NCBI GenBank assembly: GCA_937124585.1
Contig: CAKZKT010000071.1
Span: 1-58,866 of the forward strand
DNA: 58,866 nt
Source: an uncultured Anaerolineae bacterium
GTDB taxonomy: Bacteria > Chloroflexota > Anaerolineae > CG2-30-64-16
Direction: 5' to 3'
Shown: piece by piece, positions 15,847 through 25,378 of the stretch
How the letters are laid out: each line of letters starts with the position of its first letter
Numbering within the stretch: position 1 is the stretch's first letter
Notes under the pieces: generated by a model
Told to the model about the DNA's origin: nothing
The model's database searches: none
What the model saw: the letters and a program-made list of their open reading frames with translations, nothing else
Program-made: the position numbers and the translations under genes

Positions 15847-18573
15847 ATGTCGCCATCTGATCGCAATCTCGGCATCTTCACGACCGATGAACACCTGGTC
15901 ATCCGTTCCTGGGATGCCTGGATGACGGCAGCAACAGGCATCCCGGCAGCGACCGCGATCGGTCAGCCGCTGACCGTAATGGTGCCTGACCTGGAGGCGC
16001 GGCATCTGTTCGGCCGTTTTCAGAACGTGGTCGCCCACGGTGCAGTCGAAGTATTGGCGCCGGCCTTTCATCATTACCTGATCCCTTGCTCGTCGTCTGC
16101 GCCGTCTCGCCATTTCACCCACATGCAGCAGCGCGTGACGATCGCGCCGCTGCGCGAGGACATGCGCATCGTCGGCGTGATCGTCACCATCGAGGATGTA
16201 ACCGCGCGGCTCGACCGCGAACGGGAGCTCGCGGCGGCGTTGAACAGTCCCGATGAGCAGACACGACTCGCCGCCGCGCAGGCGCTGGCGGCGGAGGGAC
16301 ACAGGCCGGACGCGCTGATCGCTGTGTTGGGCGACAACAGCTGGCGCGTCCGGCGCGCGGCCGCCGATGGCCTGGCGGCCCATGCCGGCGAGGAGACCGT
16401 CGCCGAACTGCTGCGCACCCTGCGCAATCAGTACGATAACCTGAGCGTCCTCAACAGCGCGTTGCAGGTGTTGGCGATGAGCGATGTGGACACCACCGCG
16501 CCCCTCATCGCGCTGCTCGCAGACCGGGACGTGAACCTGCGCATGTACGCGGCGCTGGCGCTCGGCCAGCAGCGCGAACGCCGTGCCATCCCTGCGCTGA
16601 TCGCTGCGCTGGCCGACCCCGATGTCAACGTGCGCTATCACGCGATCGAGGCACTGGGCTTGCTGCATGCGACCGAGGCGCTGCCGGCGCTGATCGCCAT
16701 TCTCGAAACCGGCGACTTTTTCCTGGCCTTTCCGGCGCTGGACGCGCTCGTGCAGATCGGTGACCGGGCGGCTGCGCCGGCCATCGTCCCGCTGCTGGCC
16801 GACGAATTGCTGGCCGCGCCGGCGGCCGAAGCCCTCGGACAGCTCGGCGACGAGGAAGCGGTGACACCGCTGGCCCAAAGCCTGAACGCAGGAGCTGCGC
16901 CGGCGAGTGTGGTGGCGCGCGCATTGGCCAGCCTCTACGGCCGCTACCAGGCCACTTACGGCGAGGGCGCCCATATCGCCGATCTGTCCCGACGCGCACT
17001 TCAGCCCGCGGGCATCAAGGCGCTGCTCGACGCACTGCCCCAGGTCAGTGACGACGACCTGCGCTCCCTGGCTCTCGTGCTCGGTTGGCTGGAAGGCCCG
17101 GCGATCGAACGCGCGCTCACCCGGCTGCTGGGCCAGCCAAGCGCGCGGCGAGAGGTGGTCGAGGCGCTGGTGCGCTACGGTTCGCGCGTGGTCGGCCTGC
17201 TCATCGAGCAGCTGGACGCCGTCGAGATCGAGACCCGCCAGGCCGCGATCATTGCCCTGGGCCGGATCGGCGACGCCTCGGCCGTGCCCGCGCTGATGCG
17301 CATGTTGACCGCCAGCCCCGAGCTGGCGGTCGTCACGGCCGGCGCGCTGGCGAAGATCGGCGATCGCCGCGCGTTCGGCGCCCTGTTGTCGCTGATGGGC
17401 CATGAGGATGCGTCGGTGCGCCAGGCCATCGTCTCCGCGCTTAATTCCCTCGGCCATCCGGACATGGCCGGCCACATGGTCCGTTGCCTCCAGGATCCCA
17501 ACCCGCTGGTGCGCGAATCCGCGGTCAAGGTTGCCGGCTACTTCGGCTATCCGGAGTGCGTCGAGCTGCTGCTGGCCGCCTGCGCCGATCACGACCTCAA
17601 CGTGCGCCGCGCGGCGCTCGAGCACATCCCCTATCTGGACGATGATCGTGTGCTGGGCGTCCTGGTTGCTGCGCTGCAAGAGCCGCAGGCCGCGGTGCGC
17701 GCGGCCGCCGCGCGCGGCCTGGCCCAGGTGGAGGGGACGGCTGCACTCCAGCCCCTGCTCGCCGCGCTGACCGATCGCGATGCATGGGTGCGCTACTACG
17801 CGGCGCGTTCGCTGGGCCGTCATGCCTTCCCCGATGCGCTGCCGGCGCTGGCCGGGCTGGCTCGGGAGGATCCGGCCATTCACGTGCGCGCGGCCGCCAT
17901 CGAGGCCCTGGGCCGCATCGGCGGCGCGCGCGTCGTCTCGATTCTGGCGCCGCTCGCCGAGGCGGAAGACCGCGATCTGGCGCGCGCTGCGCTGAGCGCC
18001 CTGGGCATGGTGAGCCACCCCGACGCGTTGCCACCGCTGCTGAGCGCGCTCCGCTCAGCGCAGCCCAGCCGGCAGCTAGACGCGATTCGCGCGCTTGCCG
18101 AGCGCGGCGGCGCGGGCGCGGCGGGCGCGCTGCAATGGGCGGCGACCACAACCGGCGATGCGGCTGTGGCGCAGGCCGCCATCGAGGCCCTGGCGCGGCT
18201 GGCGACTCCCGAAGCACTGGCCGCGCTCGTGGCATTGACCGCCGATAGCCAGCACCGCAACGCGTGCATTGCCGCGCTGGCGCAGACCGGCGAAGCCCAC
18301 GCCGACCAGATCGCGGCCGGCCTGACACACGCGCAGGCGAGCGTGCGCTGTGCTGTGGTCGAGGCGCTGGCGCGCATGAAGCGACCGCGCGCTTCTGAAC
18401 TGCTGATAATCGCCCTGGATGACCCCGAGGCCACGGTGCGTCTGGCTGCAGTGCGGGCGCTGGAGGAACTGGGCAGCCGTCGCGCCGAACGTCAACTGGC
18501 ACGGCTGGCGCGCAGCGATCGAGATCTCGAGGTGCGCCGCGTGGCTCAGAGCGCACTGCAACGCAAAACGTGA
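15847..18573 (+). CDS. PAS domain fused to long HEAT-repeat array
   Basis: 908 residues. Residues 1-125 form a PAS-like sensor (IRSWDAWMTAATGIPAATAI, HMQQRVTIAPLRED, IVGVIVTIEDVTARLDRE). Residues 130-908 are roughly 25 HEAT/PBS-lyase-type repeats of about 31 residues, each a variation of VRRAAADGLAAHAGEETVAEL. HEAT solenoids are scaffolds for protein binding. The same PAS variant begins the histidine kinase at 22577, so both may read the same cue. Its position between the receptor and cheR suggests a receptor-associated scaffold or adaptor; that role is inferred. ATG 15847 has GAGG close by and GGGGCGGGG further upstream; the start is moderately certain. Confidence 0.85.
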   Translation: MSPSDRNLGIFTTDEHLVIRSWDAWMTAATGIPAATAIGQPLTVMVPDLEARHLFGRFQNVVAHGAVEVLAPAFHHYLIPCSSSAPSRHFTHMQQRVTIAPLREDMRIVGVIVTIEDVTARLDRERELAAALNSPDEQTRLAAAQALAAEGHRPDALIAVLGDNSWRVRRAAADGLAAHAGEETVAELLRTLRNQYDNLSVLNSALQVLAMSDVDTTAPLIALLADRDVNLRMYAALALGQQRERRAIPALIAALADPDVNVRYHAIEALGLLHATEALPALIAILETGDFFLAFPALDALVQIGDRAAAPAIVPLLADELLAAPAAEALGQLGDEEAVTPLAQSLNAGAAPASVVARALASLYGRYQATYGEGAHIADLSRRALQPAGIKALLDALPQVSDDDLRSLALVLGWLEGPAIERALTRLLGQPSARREVVEALVRYGSRVVGLLIEQLDAVEIETRQAAIIALGRIGDASAVPALMRMLTASPELAVVTAGALAKIGDRRAFGALLSLMGHEDASVRQAIVSALNSLGHPDMAGHMVRCLQDPNPLVRESAVKVAGYFGYPECVELLLAACADHDLNVRRAALEHIPYLDDDRVLGVLVAALQEPQAAVRAAAARGLAQVEGTAALQPLLAALTDRDAWVRYYAARSLGRHAFPDALPALAGLAREDPAIHVRAAAIEALGRIGGARVVSILAPLAEAEDRDLARAALSALGMVSHPDALPPLLSALRSAQPSRQLDAIRALAERGGAGAAGALQWAATTTGDAAVAQAAIEALARLATPEALAALVALTADSQHRNACIAALAQTGEAHADQIAAGLTHAQASVRCAVVEALARMKRPRASELLIIALDDPEATVRLAAVRALEELGSRRAERQLARLARSDRDLEVRRVAQSALQRKT

Positions 18574-18586
18574 GAGCGTTTCTGCC

Positions 18587-19456
18587 ATGCGTTTTTACAC
18601 CGAAAGCCTGGGCCTCTCGCAGAATGCTTTCATCTTATTGCGAGACCTGATCCACGAGCGATTGGGCCTCTTCTACGACAACAGCAAACAAGATTTGCTG
18701 TCAGACAAGCTTTCGCCGTTGGTGGTGGCCCGCGGCTTTGATTCTTTCCTTGACTATTATTATCTCCTCAAGTATGATGAGGATGCCGCCGCCGAGTGGC
18801 GCCGAGTGATGGATGTGCTCTCCGTGCAGGAAACCTATTTCTGGCGCGAGATAGACCAGGTACGGGCCCTGGTCGAGGTGATCGTGCCACGCTATTTCGC
18901 CGAACATTCCACCACTCCGCTGCGCATCTGGAGCACCGCCTGCGCCACCGGTGAGGAGCCATTGACCATTGCCATGATGCTCAACGAGGCGGGCTGGCTG
19001 GCGCGCGCGCCGATCGAGATCTATGCCAGCGACGCCAGCCCGGCCGCGATCGCCAAGGCGCAGGCCGGCATCTACCGGGAGCGGTCATTTCGCAGCCTGC
19101 CGCAGGCTTTGCGCGATCGTTACTTCACTGTCATTCGCCGGCCGACCAATCCCGAATTCGAGTCAGCGCAATGGCAGGTGGTACCCTGGCTACATGCAGC
19201 CATCCGCTGGGATGTGATTAACCTGGTCTCGGAAAGCGACATGCGCCGGGTGGCACCGGTTAATGTGATCTTTTGTCGTAACGTCTTCATTTATTTTTCG
19301 GACAATGCCATTCGCAGGTCGGTGCATCTGTTTGCTCAACGTTTGTTGCCGCCGGGCTGTCTTTTTGTCGGCGCGTCCGAATCGCTGTTGCGCATCGCCA
19401 GCGATTTCGACCTGCAGGATATCGGCGGTGCATTCGTGTATGTGAAGCGCAGCTGA
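18587..19456 (+). CDS. cheR: Chemoreceptor methyltransferase CheR
   Basis: 289 residues. It methylates receptor glutamates using S-adenosylmethionine. The N-terminal all-helical domain is at 8-80, and the SAM-binding motif IWSTACATGEEPLTIAMM at about 112-129, followed by IEIYASDASPAAIAKA and NVIFCRNVFIYF, all typical of CheR. I set the start at ATG 18587, 14 bp after the PAS-HEAT stop; the longer frame overlaps that gene. The C-terminal region is short, without TPR repeats. Confidence 0.93.
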   Translation: MRFYTESLGLSQNAFILLRDLIHERLGLFYDNSKQDLLSDKLSPLVVARGFDSFLDYYYLLKYDEDAAAEWRRVMDVLSVQETYFWREIDQVRALVEVIVPRYFAEHSTTPLRIWSTACATGEEPLTIAMMLNEAGWLARAPIEIYASDASPAAIAKAQAGIYRERSFRSLPQALRDRYFTVIRRPTNPEFESAQWQVVPWLHAAIRWDVINLVSESDMRRVAPVNVIFCRNVFIYFSDNAIRRSVHLFAQRLLPPGCLFVGASESLLRIASDFDLQDIGGAFVYVKRS

Positions 19457-19534
19457 ACCCTGAACGCATCAGAGTATACCAGGCGCCAGACCCTGTGGAG
19501 TTTGGCGTCGCCGTTGAAGGGATGTGAGGGGGCC

Positions 19535-20581
19535 ATGAATCGCATTATCCGGGTTCTGGTCGTGGACGACTCAGCCTACGTGCGCAAGGTGGTGCGGCAA
19601 ATGCTGTCGCGCAGTCCCTTCATCGAGGTGGTGGGAGTCGCGCGGGACGGCCTCGAGGCGCTGGAGCTGGTCGAAGAGCTCAAGCCGGATGTGGTGACGC
19701 TCGACCTGATCATGCCGCGGCTGGACGGCATCGGCTTCTTACAGGAACAGATGGCGCGGCGGCCGCTGCCGGTCGTCGTGTGCAGCATCGCCAGCGAGAG
19801 CGGCGAGATGGCCCTGAAGGCGCTGGAGCTGGGCGCGATTGACTTCGTCCAAAAACCGACCGCACTGGCCACCGAGCGCATCTTCGAGATCAGCGACGAT
19901 CTGATCGAGAAGGTCAAGGCGGCCGCGCAGGTCTTGCCGCAGAGCTTGGCGCCGGTGGCCGCGTGGCCCGCGCCGGCGAAGCCCTCCCCGGTTCTGGCCG
20001 GCCGCGAGCGCGTTGTGGATGCGGTGGTGATCGGCATCTCCACCGGCGGACCACAGGCGCTGCGCTACCTCATTCCCCAGTTTCCGGCCGATTTTCCTGT
20101 GCCGATCGCCTTGGTGTTGCATATGCCGGTGGGCTACACGGAGATGTATGCGGCCAAGCTCAATGATGTCTCACAGCTCCGCGTCTCCGAAGCCCGCGAA
20201 GGAGACGAGATGCGGCCGGGCGTTGTGCTGTTGGCGCCAGCCGGCCGCCATTTGATCCTGATGCGCGAGGCGGATGGCCGGGTCGTCGCTCATCTCGACG
20301 CGCGGCCGTTCGACACGCCGCATCGCCCCTCGGTGGATGTCCTCTTTCGCTCGGCCGCCGAAGTATACCGGAATCGCGTGCTGGGCGTGGTGATGACCGG
20401 CATGGGCAACGACGGCCTCCAGGGCGCGGCCTGGATCAAGGCGCAGGGCGGCACCATCATCACCGAGGCGGAGGAATCGTGCATCGTCTACGGCATGCCC
20501 CGCTCGGTCGCCGAAGCCGGGTTGAGCGACCGCGTCGTGCCGCTGGAGCACATGGCCGAAGCGATCATGGAGATGATCTGA
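19535..20581 (+). CDS. cheB: Chemotaxis methylesterase/deamidase CheB
   Basis: 348 residues. Receiver domain at 5-122 with acceptor Asp57 (VVTLDLIMPRLDG), then a linker and the methylesterase domain from about 162. The catalytic triad is visible: Ser in GISTGGPQAL, His in LVLHMPVGYT and Asp in VVMTGMGNDGLQGA. It removes the methyl groups set by CheR and is activated by phosphorylation from CheA. Start ATG 19535 follows GAGGGG. It is separated from cheR by 78 bp, the widest gap between neighbours in the second half of the cluster. Confidence 0.94.
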   Translation: MNRIIRVLVVDDSAYVRKVVRQMLSRSPFIEVVGVARDGLEALELVEELKPDVVTLDLIMPRLDGIGFLQEQMARRPLPVVVCSIASESGEMALKALELGAIDFVQKPTALATERIFEISDDLIEKVKAAAQVLPQSLAPVAAWPAPAKPSPVLAGRERVVDAVVIGISTGGPQALRYLIPQFPADFPVPIALVLHMPVGYTEMYAAKLNDVSQLRVSEAREGDEMRPGVVLLAPAGRHLILMREADGRVVAHLDARPFDTPHRPSVDVLFRSAAEVYRNRVLGVVMTGMGNDGLQGAAWIKAQGGTIITEAEESCIVYGMPRSVAEAGLSDRVVPLEHMAEAIMEMI

Positions 20582-20601
20582 AGGGGAGAGGAGCTGAAGC
20601 G

Positions 20602-20979
20602 ATGGCAAAGATCCTCATCGTGGACGATTCGGCGCTGTCGCGACGCTTGTTGCGCCGCATCGTGGAGTCGGCCGGCCATCAGGTGATCGAAGCGGCAGAT
20701 GGGGTTGCCGGGCTGGAGAGTTATTTTCTGGAACGGCCCGATCTGGTGTTGCTCGACCTCACCATGGCCGGCATGTATGGGCTGGATGTCCTGGTCAGGT
20801 TGCGCGAGCTGGATCCCGCCGCGCGGGTGGTGATTGCTTCCGCCGATATTCAATCGTCCACGCGTGAGATGACCATGCAGGCCGGTGCGCGCGGCTTCAT
20901 TCATAAACCGTTTGTGGCCGACCAGGTGTTGTCGGCCATTGCATCGGTGTTGCCGCTCGCTGCAGGAGGGGAACCATGA
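20602..20979 (+). CDS. cheY: CheY-like single-domain response regulator
   Basis: 125 residues, one receiver with acceptor Asp52 (LVLLDLTMAGMYG), acidic pair VDDS and Lys in GFIHKPF. There is no output domain. ATG 20602 is preceded by GGGGAGAGGAG. Its stop overlaps the start of cheC by 4 bp, the usual pairing of CheY with its phosphatase. No flagellar motor gene is visible, so its target may be type IV pili or another system. Confidence 0.92.
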   Translation: MAKILIVDDSALSRRLLRRIVESAGHQVIEAADGVAGLESYFLERPDLVLLDLTMAGMYGLDVLVRLRELDPAARVVIASADIQSSTREMTMQAGARGFIHKPFVADQVLSAIASVLPLAAGGEP

Positions 20980-21581
20980 ACCTGTCGCCCCAACAACAGG
21001 ATGCGCTCACCGAGCTGATCAACATCGCGTTTTCCCGCACCGCCGCTGCGTTGTCGGAAATGACCAATTTGCGCGTGCTGCTGGACGTGCCTCGGATCAC
21101 GCTCTGTCCCATCGCCGAGCTCGCCAAACAGCTCGACGGTTTCGTGGTCGGCGAGGTCGCCACCGTCCACCAGATCTTCACCGGCCCGGTGTCGGGCGAT
21201 GCGCTGCTGATGCTGAATTACGAGGGCGCGCTGATGCTCTCCGACATGCTCACGGGCGGCCGCGTGCCGTCGCCCCGCCTGGATGCGTCGGACCGCGAGG
21301 TGCTCACCGAGGTCGGCAATATCCTGTTGAACGCCTGCCTGGGCATGTTCGGCAACTTGCTGAAGGTACACGTGACTTTTTCGGTGCCCCGGCTCCAGTT
21401 GGCCGAGATCCATGCGCTGCTCAATTCGTTGATGATCGGTTCGGACGAGCTGCGCCATGCGCTGGTGGTCTATACCAATTTCCGCATGCGCGACAACGCG
21501 GTGACTGGCTACCTGGTGATCGTGCTGGGGGTGGCTTCGCTCGACTGGCTGTTGACCGCGCTCGATCAATTAGGGGCATAA
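20976..21581 (+). CDS. cheC: CheY-P phosphatase CheC
   Basis: 201 residues with two CheC half-sites. The second, EVLTEVGNILLNACLG (about 110-125), has the full Glu-x2-Asn-x3-Asn pattern needed for dephosphorylating CheY. The first, DALTELINIAFSRTAAALS (about 9-27), keeps Glu and Asn but has Ser where the second Asn is expected, so it is probably weaker. Translationally coupled to cheY by an ATGA overlap. Confidence 0.88.
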   Translation: MNLSPQQQDALTELINIAFSRTAAALSEMTNLRVLLDVPRITLCPIAELAKQLDGFVVGEVATVHQIFTGPVSGDALLMLNYEGALMLSDMLTGGRVPSPRLDASDREVLTEVGNILLNACLGMFGNLLKVHVTFSVPRLQLAEIHALLNSLMIGSDELRHALVVYTNFRMRDNAVTGYLVIVLGVASLDWLLTALDQLGA

Positions 21582-21597
21582 CGATTGGAGGAAAACC

Positions 21598-22560
21598 GTG
21601 CACATCCTGGTCGTAGACGACTCGGCCTTTGCCCGCCTGCGCATCCGGCGGCTATTGACTATGGCCGGGCATACGGTGAGCGAGGCGAGCAACGGTCACC
21701 AGGCTTTGCAGCTGGCTGCAGAGAACCGGTTCGATGCAGTCACTTTGGACCTGCTCATGCCCGAGATGGACGGGATGGAATTGCTCGGCCGGATGCGCGC
21801 GGCGCATCCACAGCTCCCCATGATCGTGGTGTCGGCCGATATCCAAGAAGAGACGCAGCGTCAAGCGTTGGCCGCCGGCGCAACAGCGTTCGTCCCCAAG
21901 TCGGGCCAGATGACGGCGTTGCTGAACGTGCTGACATCTCTGCCGGGCAGAGGGGTGGAAGAATTCGTCTGGACGTTGCTCCAGCAGGATGCATTCACCG
22001 AGATGATGAATGAGGCCATGGGGCAGGCCGCCAACGCCCTGGCTTCGTTGCTCGAACGTCGTGTGCTCCTCACCGCGCCTAAGACCGAGATTATGCCGGT
22101 GGCCATGCTGCACGAATTTCTGGAGCGCCGCCTGTCGGGAGTGAGCGCGTGCATTCGAGAGCATTTTCTGGGAGAGATCACCGGCAATGCTGCACTGATC
22201 TTTCCGGCCGGACACGCCGAGATCTTGCTGCATGCGGTACTGGATCAGACGGAAGTGCCGGGTCTATCCGAGATCGAGCGGGCCACGCTGGCCGAGATCG
22301 GCAATGTGGTGTTAAACGCAGCCATCGCGCGGCTGGGAGATCAGCTGCACGTGCGCCTGACGATGGGTCTGCCCACGGTGAACACGAACCAGGCCGTGAT
22401 GCCGCTGACCAATCTGCTGCGCGCCGGCCCGACGACCATGAATCACGCCATCGTGTTGCTTAGCCGGCTGGCCGTCGGCGAGGTGCATCTCATCGTTTAT
22501 CTGATCATTCTGCTTCCGGAGACGGATATCCGACGTCTATTGGCGAGTCTTGAGGCTTGA
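21598..22560 (+). CDS. Receiver-CheC fusion protein
   Basis: 320 residues. Receiver at 1-118 with Asp51 (VTLDLLMPEMDG). The C-terminal CheC-like domain is at 125-320. Its second half-site ERATLAEIGNVVLNAAIARL is complete, whereas the first (MMNEAMGQAANALAS) has Gly instead of the first Asn. A phosphatase whose activity is gated by its own receiver is a plausible role, inferred from the architecture. The GTG start at 21598 is preceded by GGAGG. It lies 16 bp after cheC. Confidence 0.85.
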   Translation: MHILVVDDSAFARLRIRRLLTMAGHTVSEASNGHQALQLAAENRFDAVTLDLLMPEMDGMELLGRMRAAHPQLPMIVVSADIQEETQRQALAAGATAFVPKSGQMTALLNVLTSLPGRGVEEFVWTLLQQDAFTEMMNEAMGQAANALASLLERRVLLTAPKTEIMPVAMLHEFLERRLSGVSACIREHFLGEITGNAALIFPAGHAEILLHAVLDQTEVPGLSEIERATLAEIGNVVLNAAIARLGDQLHVRLTMGLPTVNTNQAVMPLTNLLRAGPTTMNHAIVLLSRLAVGEVHLIVYLIILLPETDIRRLLASLEA

Positions 22561-22576
22561 GAAAAGCGTGTTTTCG

Positions 22577-25378
22577 ATGGAATTAGATCGCGCCACATCG
22601 TTGTGGTTCACCGAACAGGCCCAACAGGGCATCTTCATCTGCGACCAGGCGCTACACATCCTCAGCTGGAACCGCTGGCTGGAAATCGCTTCTGGTCGCC
22701 CTGCAGATGAGGTCTTGGGCCGGCCCCTTTTTGAGCTCTACCCCGACATCCTCGAACGTGGGCTGGATCGCTTTTTCGCGCGGGCGCTGCGCGGAGAGTC
22801 GGTCGTGCTCTCGCAGCGGTTCCACAAGTACCTGTTGCCTCTACCGGTACAGGCCTCTTACAAAGGCTTCCGCTGGATGCAACAGAGCGCTCGCCTGGCG
22901 CCCCTGGTGGGCGATGGCCAGGTCATCGGCGTCATCGCCATCGTCGAGGATGTGACCGAGCGCGTGGCCCGCGAAGAAGAGCTGCGCCGCCAGATCGCGC
23001 TTCATCAGGCCCTCCACGAGATGGATCAGGCAATCCTGAACCTCGACCCGGAGGAATGCATGCGGCTGGCGGTGTCTCGCGCCGGCGCACTGGTCGGCGC
23101 GGCGCTGACCGTCATCGCGCTGGCCGAGGGAGACGACTGGCGCGTGGCGGCCTGTGCGGGCTGCGCCGGGCCGGCCGATCTCTTCCCCGATCTGTCTGTC
23201 ACACACATCGCCCAGGCCGCGCGCTCCCGACAGCCGATCCTGATCGCCGAGCGGCAGAGCACGGCCGATTCGCCGGCCATGTTGTTGGCCGAAAACCGCA
23301 GCGCGATCGCCATGCCGCTGCTTGTCGGCGAGGAGGTGTTCGGCGCGTTGGCCGTAGAATCACCGCAGCCATCCGCCTTCGGCACGGTCGAGTACAACAT
23401 GCTCATGTCTCTGGCGACGCAAGTCGCGGTGGCTATTCAGCATGCCGGGCTCTACAGCTCGCTGCGCGAGCGTGAGGCGCAATACCGGCTGCTGGCCGAT
23501 ACTGCGCGCGACATCATCGTCACGCACGACATGACCGGCCGCATCACCTACATCAACCCGAGCGGGTTGGCGTCCATCGGTTACAGCGCAGCCGATGCTT
23601 CTCGTCTGAACATTCAGGACTTTTTGCCGGCCGATCAAAGAGCGACTTTACAGGCGCGGGCGGCCGTGTGTAGGGCAGAAGACCTGCGGCCATATTTGTA
23701 CGAAACAGAATTCATCAATGCAGAAGGCGCACGCGTGCCGGTCGAGGTCAATTCGGCGCCGATCCTCCGGAACGGCCAGGCGATCGGTATGCTGATCGTG
23801 GCGCGCGACATCACCCAGCGCCGCCAGGCCGAAGAACAGATCCGCTTTCAGGCGCATCTGCTCAACGCGGTCGGCCAGGCGGTGATCGCCACCGACCTGG
23901 ACGGCAAGATCGTCTTCTGGAATCGCTTCGCGGAACAGCTCTACGGCTGGCGCGCCGACGAGGCGATAGGCCGCAACGTCGTGGACGTTATCGTGCCGCA
24001 GATGACTCGGGCGCAGGCGCAGGAGATCATGGAGGCTTTGCGACGCGGCGCGAGCTGGGCGGGCGAGTTCCTCGTGCAGCGCCGCGATGGGACGGTTTTC
24101 CCGGCCATGGTGACAGACGCGCCGATCCACGCCCCTGATGGCCGGCTGATCGGCATCGTCGGCGTCTCGCACGATATCAGCGAGCGCAAACGCGCCGAAG
24201 CCGAACTGCGCGCCAGCGAGGCGCGGTTCCGCATCCTGGCCGAGATCTCGCCAGTGGGCATCTTCATGGCCGACCGGCAAAGGCAGCCGCTGTATCTGAA
24301 CCGGCGCGGCGCGGAGATTCTGGGGCTACCCGACAACATGGCAGTGGATTCACGCTGGCTACAGGCGATCCACGACGACAATTTGGCCAGGCTGATCGCC
24401 GAATGGGAGCGGGCTGCCACGTCCGAAATGCCACTGGAGACCGAGCTTTGCCTGCGCCGGCCCGATGGCGAGGTGGGCTGGGCGCAGATGATCGTCGCTC
24501 CCTACCGGCCCGCAGGGGACGAGATCGTCTACATCGGCGTGCTCAACGACATCACCGAGCGCAAACGGGTCGAAGCACAGCTCAGACGCACCGTAGCCGA
24601 GCTGGCCCGCTCGAACGCTGACCTGCAGCAATTCGCTTACGTGGCGTCACATGATCTGCAGGAGCCGCTACGCATGGTCGCCTCCTACGTACAGTTGCTT
24701 GCCATGCGTTATCAGGGTCAGCTCGACGCGGACGCCGATGAGTTCATCGGCTATGCCGTCGAGGGCGCGAAGCGGATGCAGCAGCTGATCCTGGACCTGC
24801 TGGAATACTCGCGCGTGGACACGCGCGGCCAGCCGCCGCAGCCGACCCCCATGGAGGAGGTGTGTCGGCTCGTGATGGAGAACCTGCAGCTCGCCATCGC
24901 CGAAACCGGCGCGCAGGTGACATGGGACCCGTTGCCGGTGGTGATGGGAGATCCGATTCAGATCGGCATGGTCATGCAGAACCTGATCGGCAACGCGATC
25001 AAATTCCACGGCGCCGAGCCGCCACGGGTGCATATCTCGGCTCGCAAAATGACGACGGCGGGCGCCGCGCAGAATGCAATGTCTGATCCGCAGCTCGCAC
25101 CCCTGGCAGAGCCGCAGGTCTTTTGGGAGTTTGCGGTGCGCGACAACGGCATCGGCATTGATCCGCAGTGCTTCGATCGCATCTTCGTCATCTTCCAACG
25201 ATTGCACACGCGGCGGGAATATCCCGGCACCGGCATCGGCCTGGCGATCGCCAAGAAGATCGTGGAACGTCACGGTGGCCGCATCTGGGTCGAATCGGCG
25301 CCGGGCCAGGGCGCCACTTTTTACTTCACGCTGCCGGCAGCGGAGAGGGCCGAGCCACAGAGCGGAGATAGTTCATGA
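22577..25378 (+). CDS. Multi-PAS/GAF hybrid-free sensor histidine kinase
   Basis: 933 residues, cytoplasmic. Order: PAS variant shared with the PAS-HEAT protein (5-140), GAF (150-295), three further PAS/PAC domains (300-680, each ending in DITQRRQ, DISERKR or DITERKR), HisKA with His in FAYVASHDLQEPLRM (about 690) and an ATPase (VMQNLIGNAIKFHG, VRDNGIGID, GTGIGLAIAKKI). The kinase core resembles bacteriophytochrome-type kinases. Start ATG 22577 aligns with the PAS-HEAT start; GTG 22568 and TTG 22550 are alternatives that would overlap the previous gene. No receiver or DNA-binding partner lies next to it; its likely partners are the receivers of the chemosensory cluster. Confidence 0.88.
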   Translation: MELDRATSLWFTEQAQQGIFICDQALHILSWNRWLEIASGRPADEVLGRPLFELYPDILERGLDRFFARALRGESVVLSQRFHKYLLPLPVQASYKGFRWMQQSARLAPLVGDGQVIGVIAIVEDVTERVAREEELRRQIALHQALHEMDQAILNLDPEECMRLAVSRAGALVGAALTVIALAEGDDWRVAACAGCAGPADLFPDLSVTHIAQAARSRQPILIAERQSTADSPAMLLAENRSAIAMPLLVGEEVFGALAVESPQPSAFGTVEYNMLMSLATQVAVAIQHAGLYSSLREREAQYRLLADTARDIIVTHDMTGRITYINPSGLASIGYSAADASRLNIQDFLPADQRATLQARAAVCRAEDLRPYLYETEFINAEGARVPVEVNSAPILRNGQAIGMLIVARDITQRRQAEEQIRFQAHLLNAVGQAVIATDLDGKIVFWNRFAEQLYGWRADEAIGRNVVDVIVPQMTRAQAQEIMEALRRGASWAGEFLVQRRDGTVFPAMVTDAPIHAPDGRLIGIVGVSHDISERKRAEAELRASEARFRILAEISPVGIFMADRQRQPLYLNRRGAEILGLPDNMAVDSRWLQAIHDDNLARLIAEWERAATSEMPLETELCLRRPDGEVGWAQMIVAPYRPAGDEIVYIGVLNDITERKRVEAQLRRTVAELARSNADLQQFAYVASHDLQEPLRMVASYVQLLAMRYQGQLDADADEFIGYAVEGAKRMQQLILDLLEYSRVDTRGQPPQPTPMEEVCRLVMENLQLAIAETGAQVTWDPLPVVMGDPIQIGMVMQNLIGNAIKFHGAEPPRVHISARKMTTAGAAQNAMSDPQLAPLAEPQVFWEFAVRDNGIGIDPQCFDRIFVIFQRLHTRREYPGTGIGLAIAKKIVERHGGRIWVESAPGQGATFYFTLPAAERAEPQSGDSS

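Noticed and set aside
15478-18018. 846-residue minus-strand frame opposite the receptor and PAS-HEAT genes
   Set aside because: It spans two genuine genes, has no domain and shows the same shadow composition.
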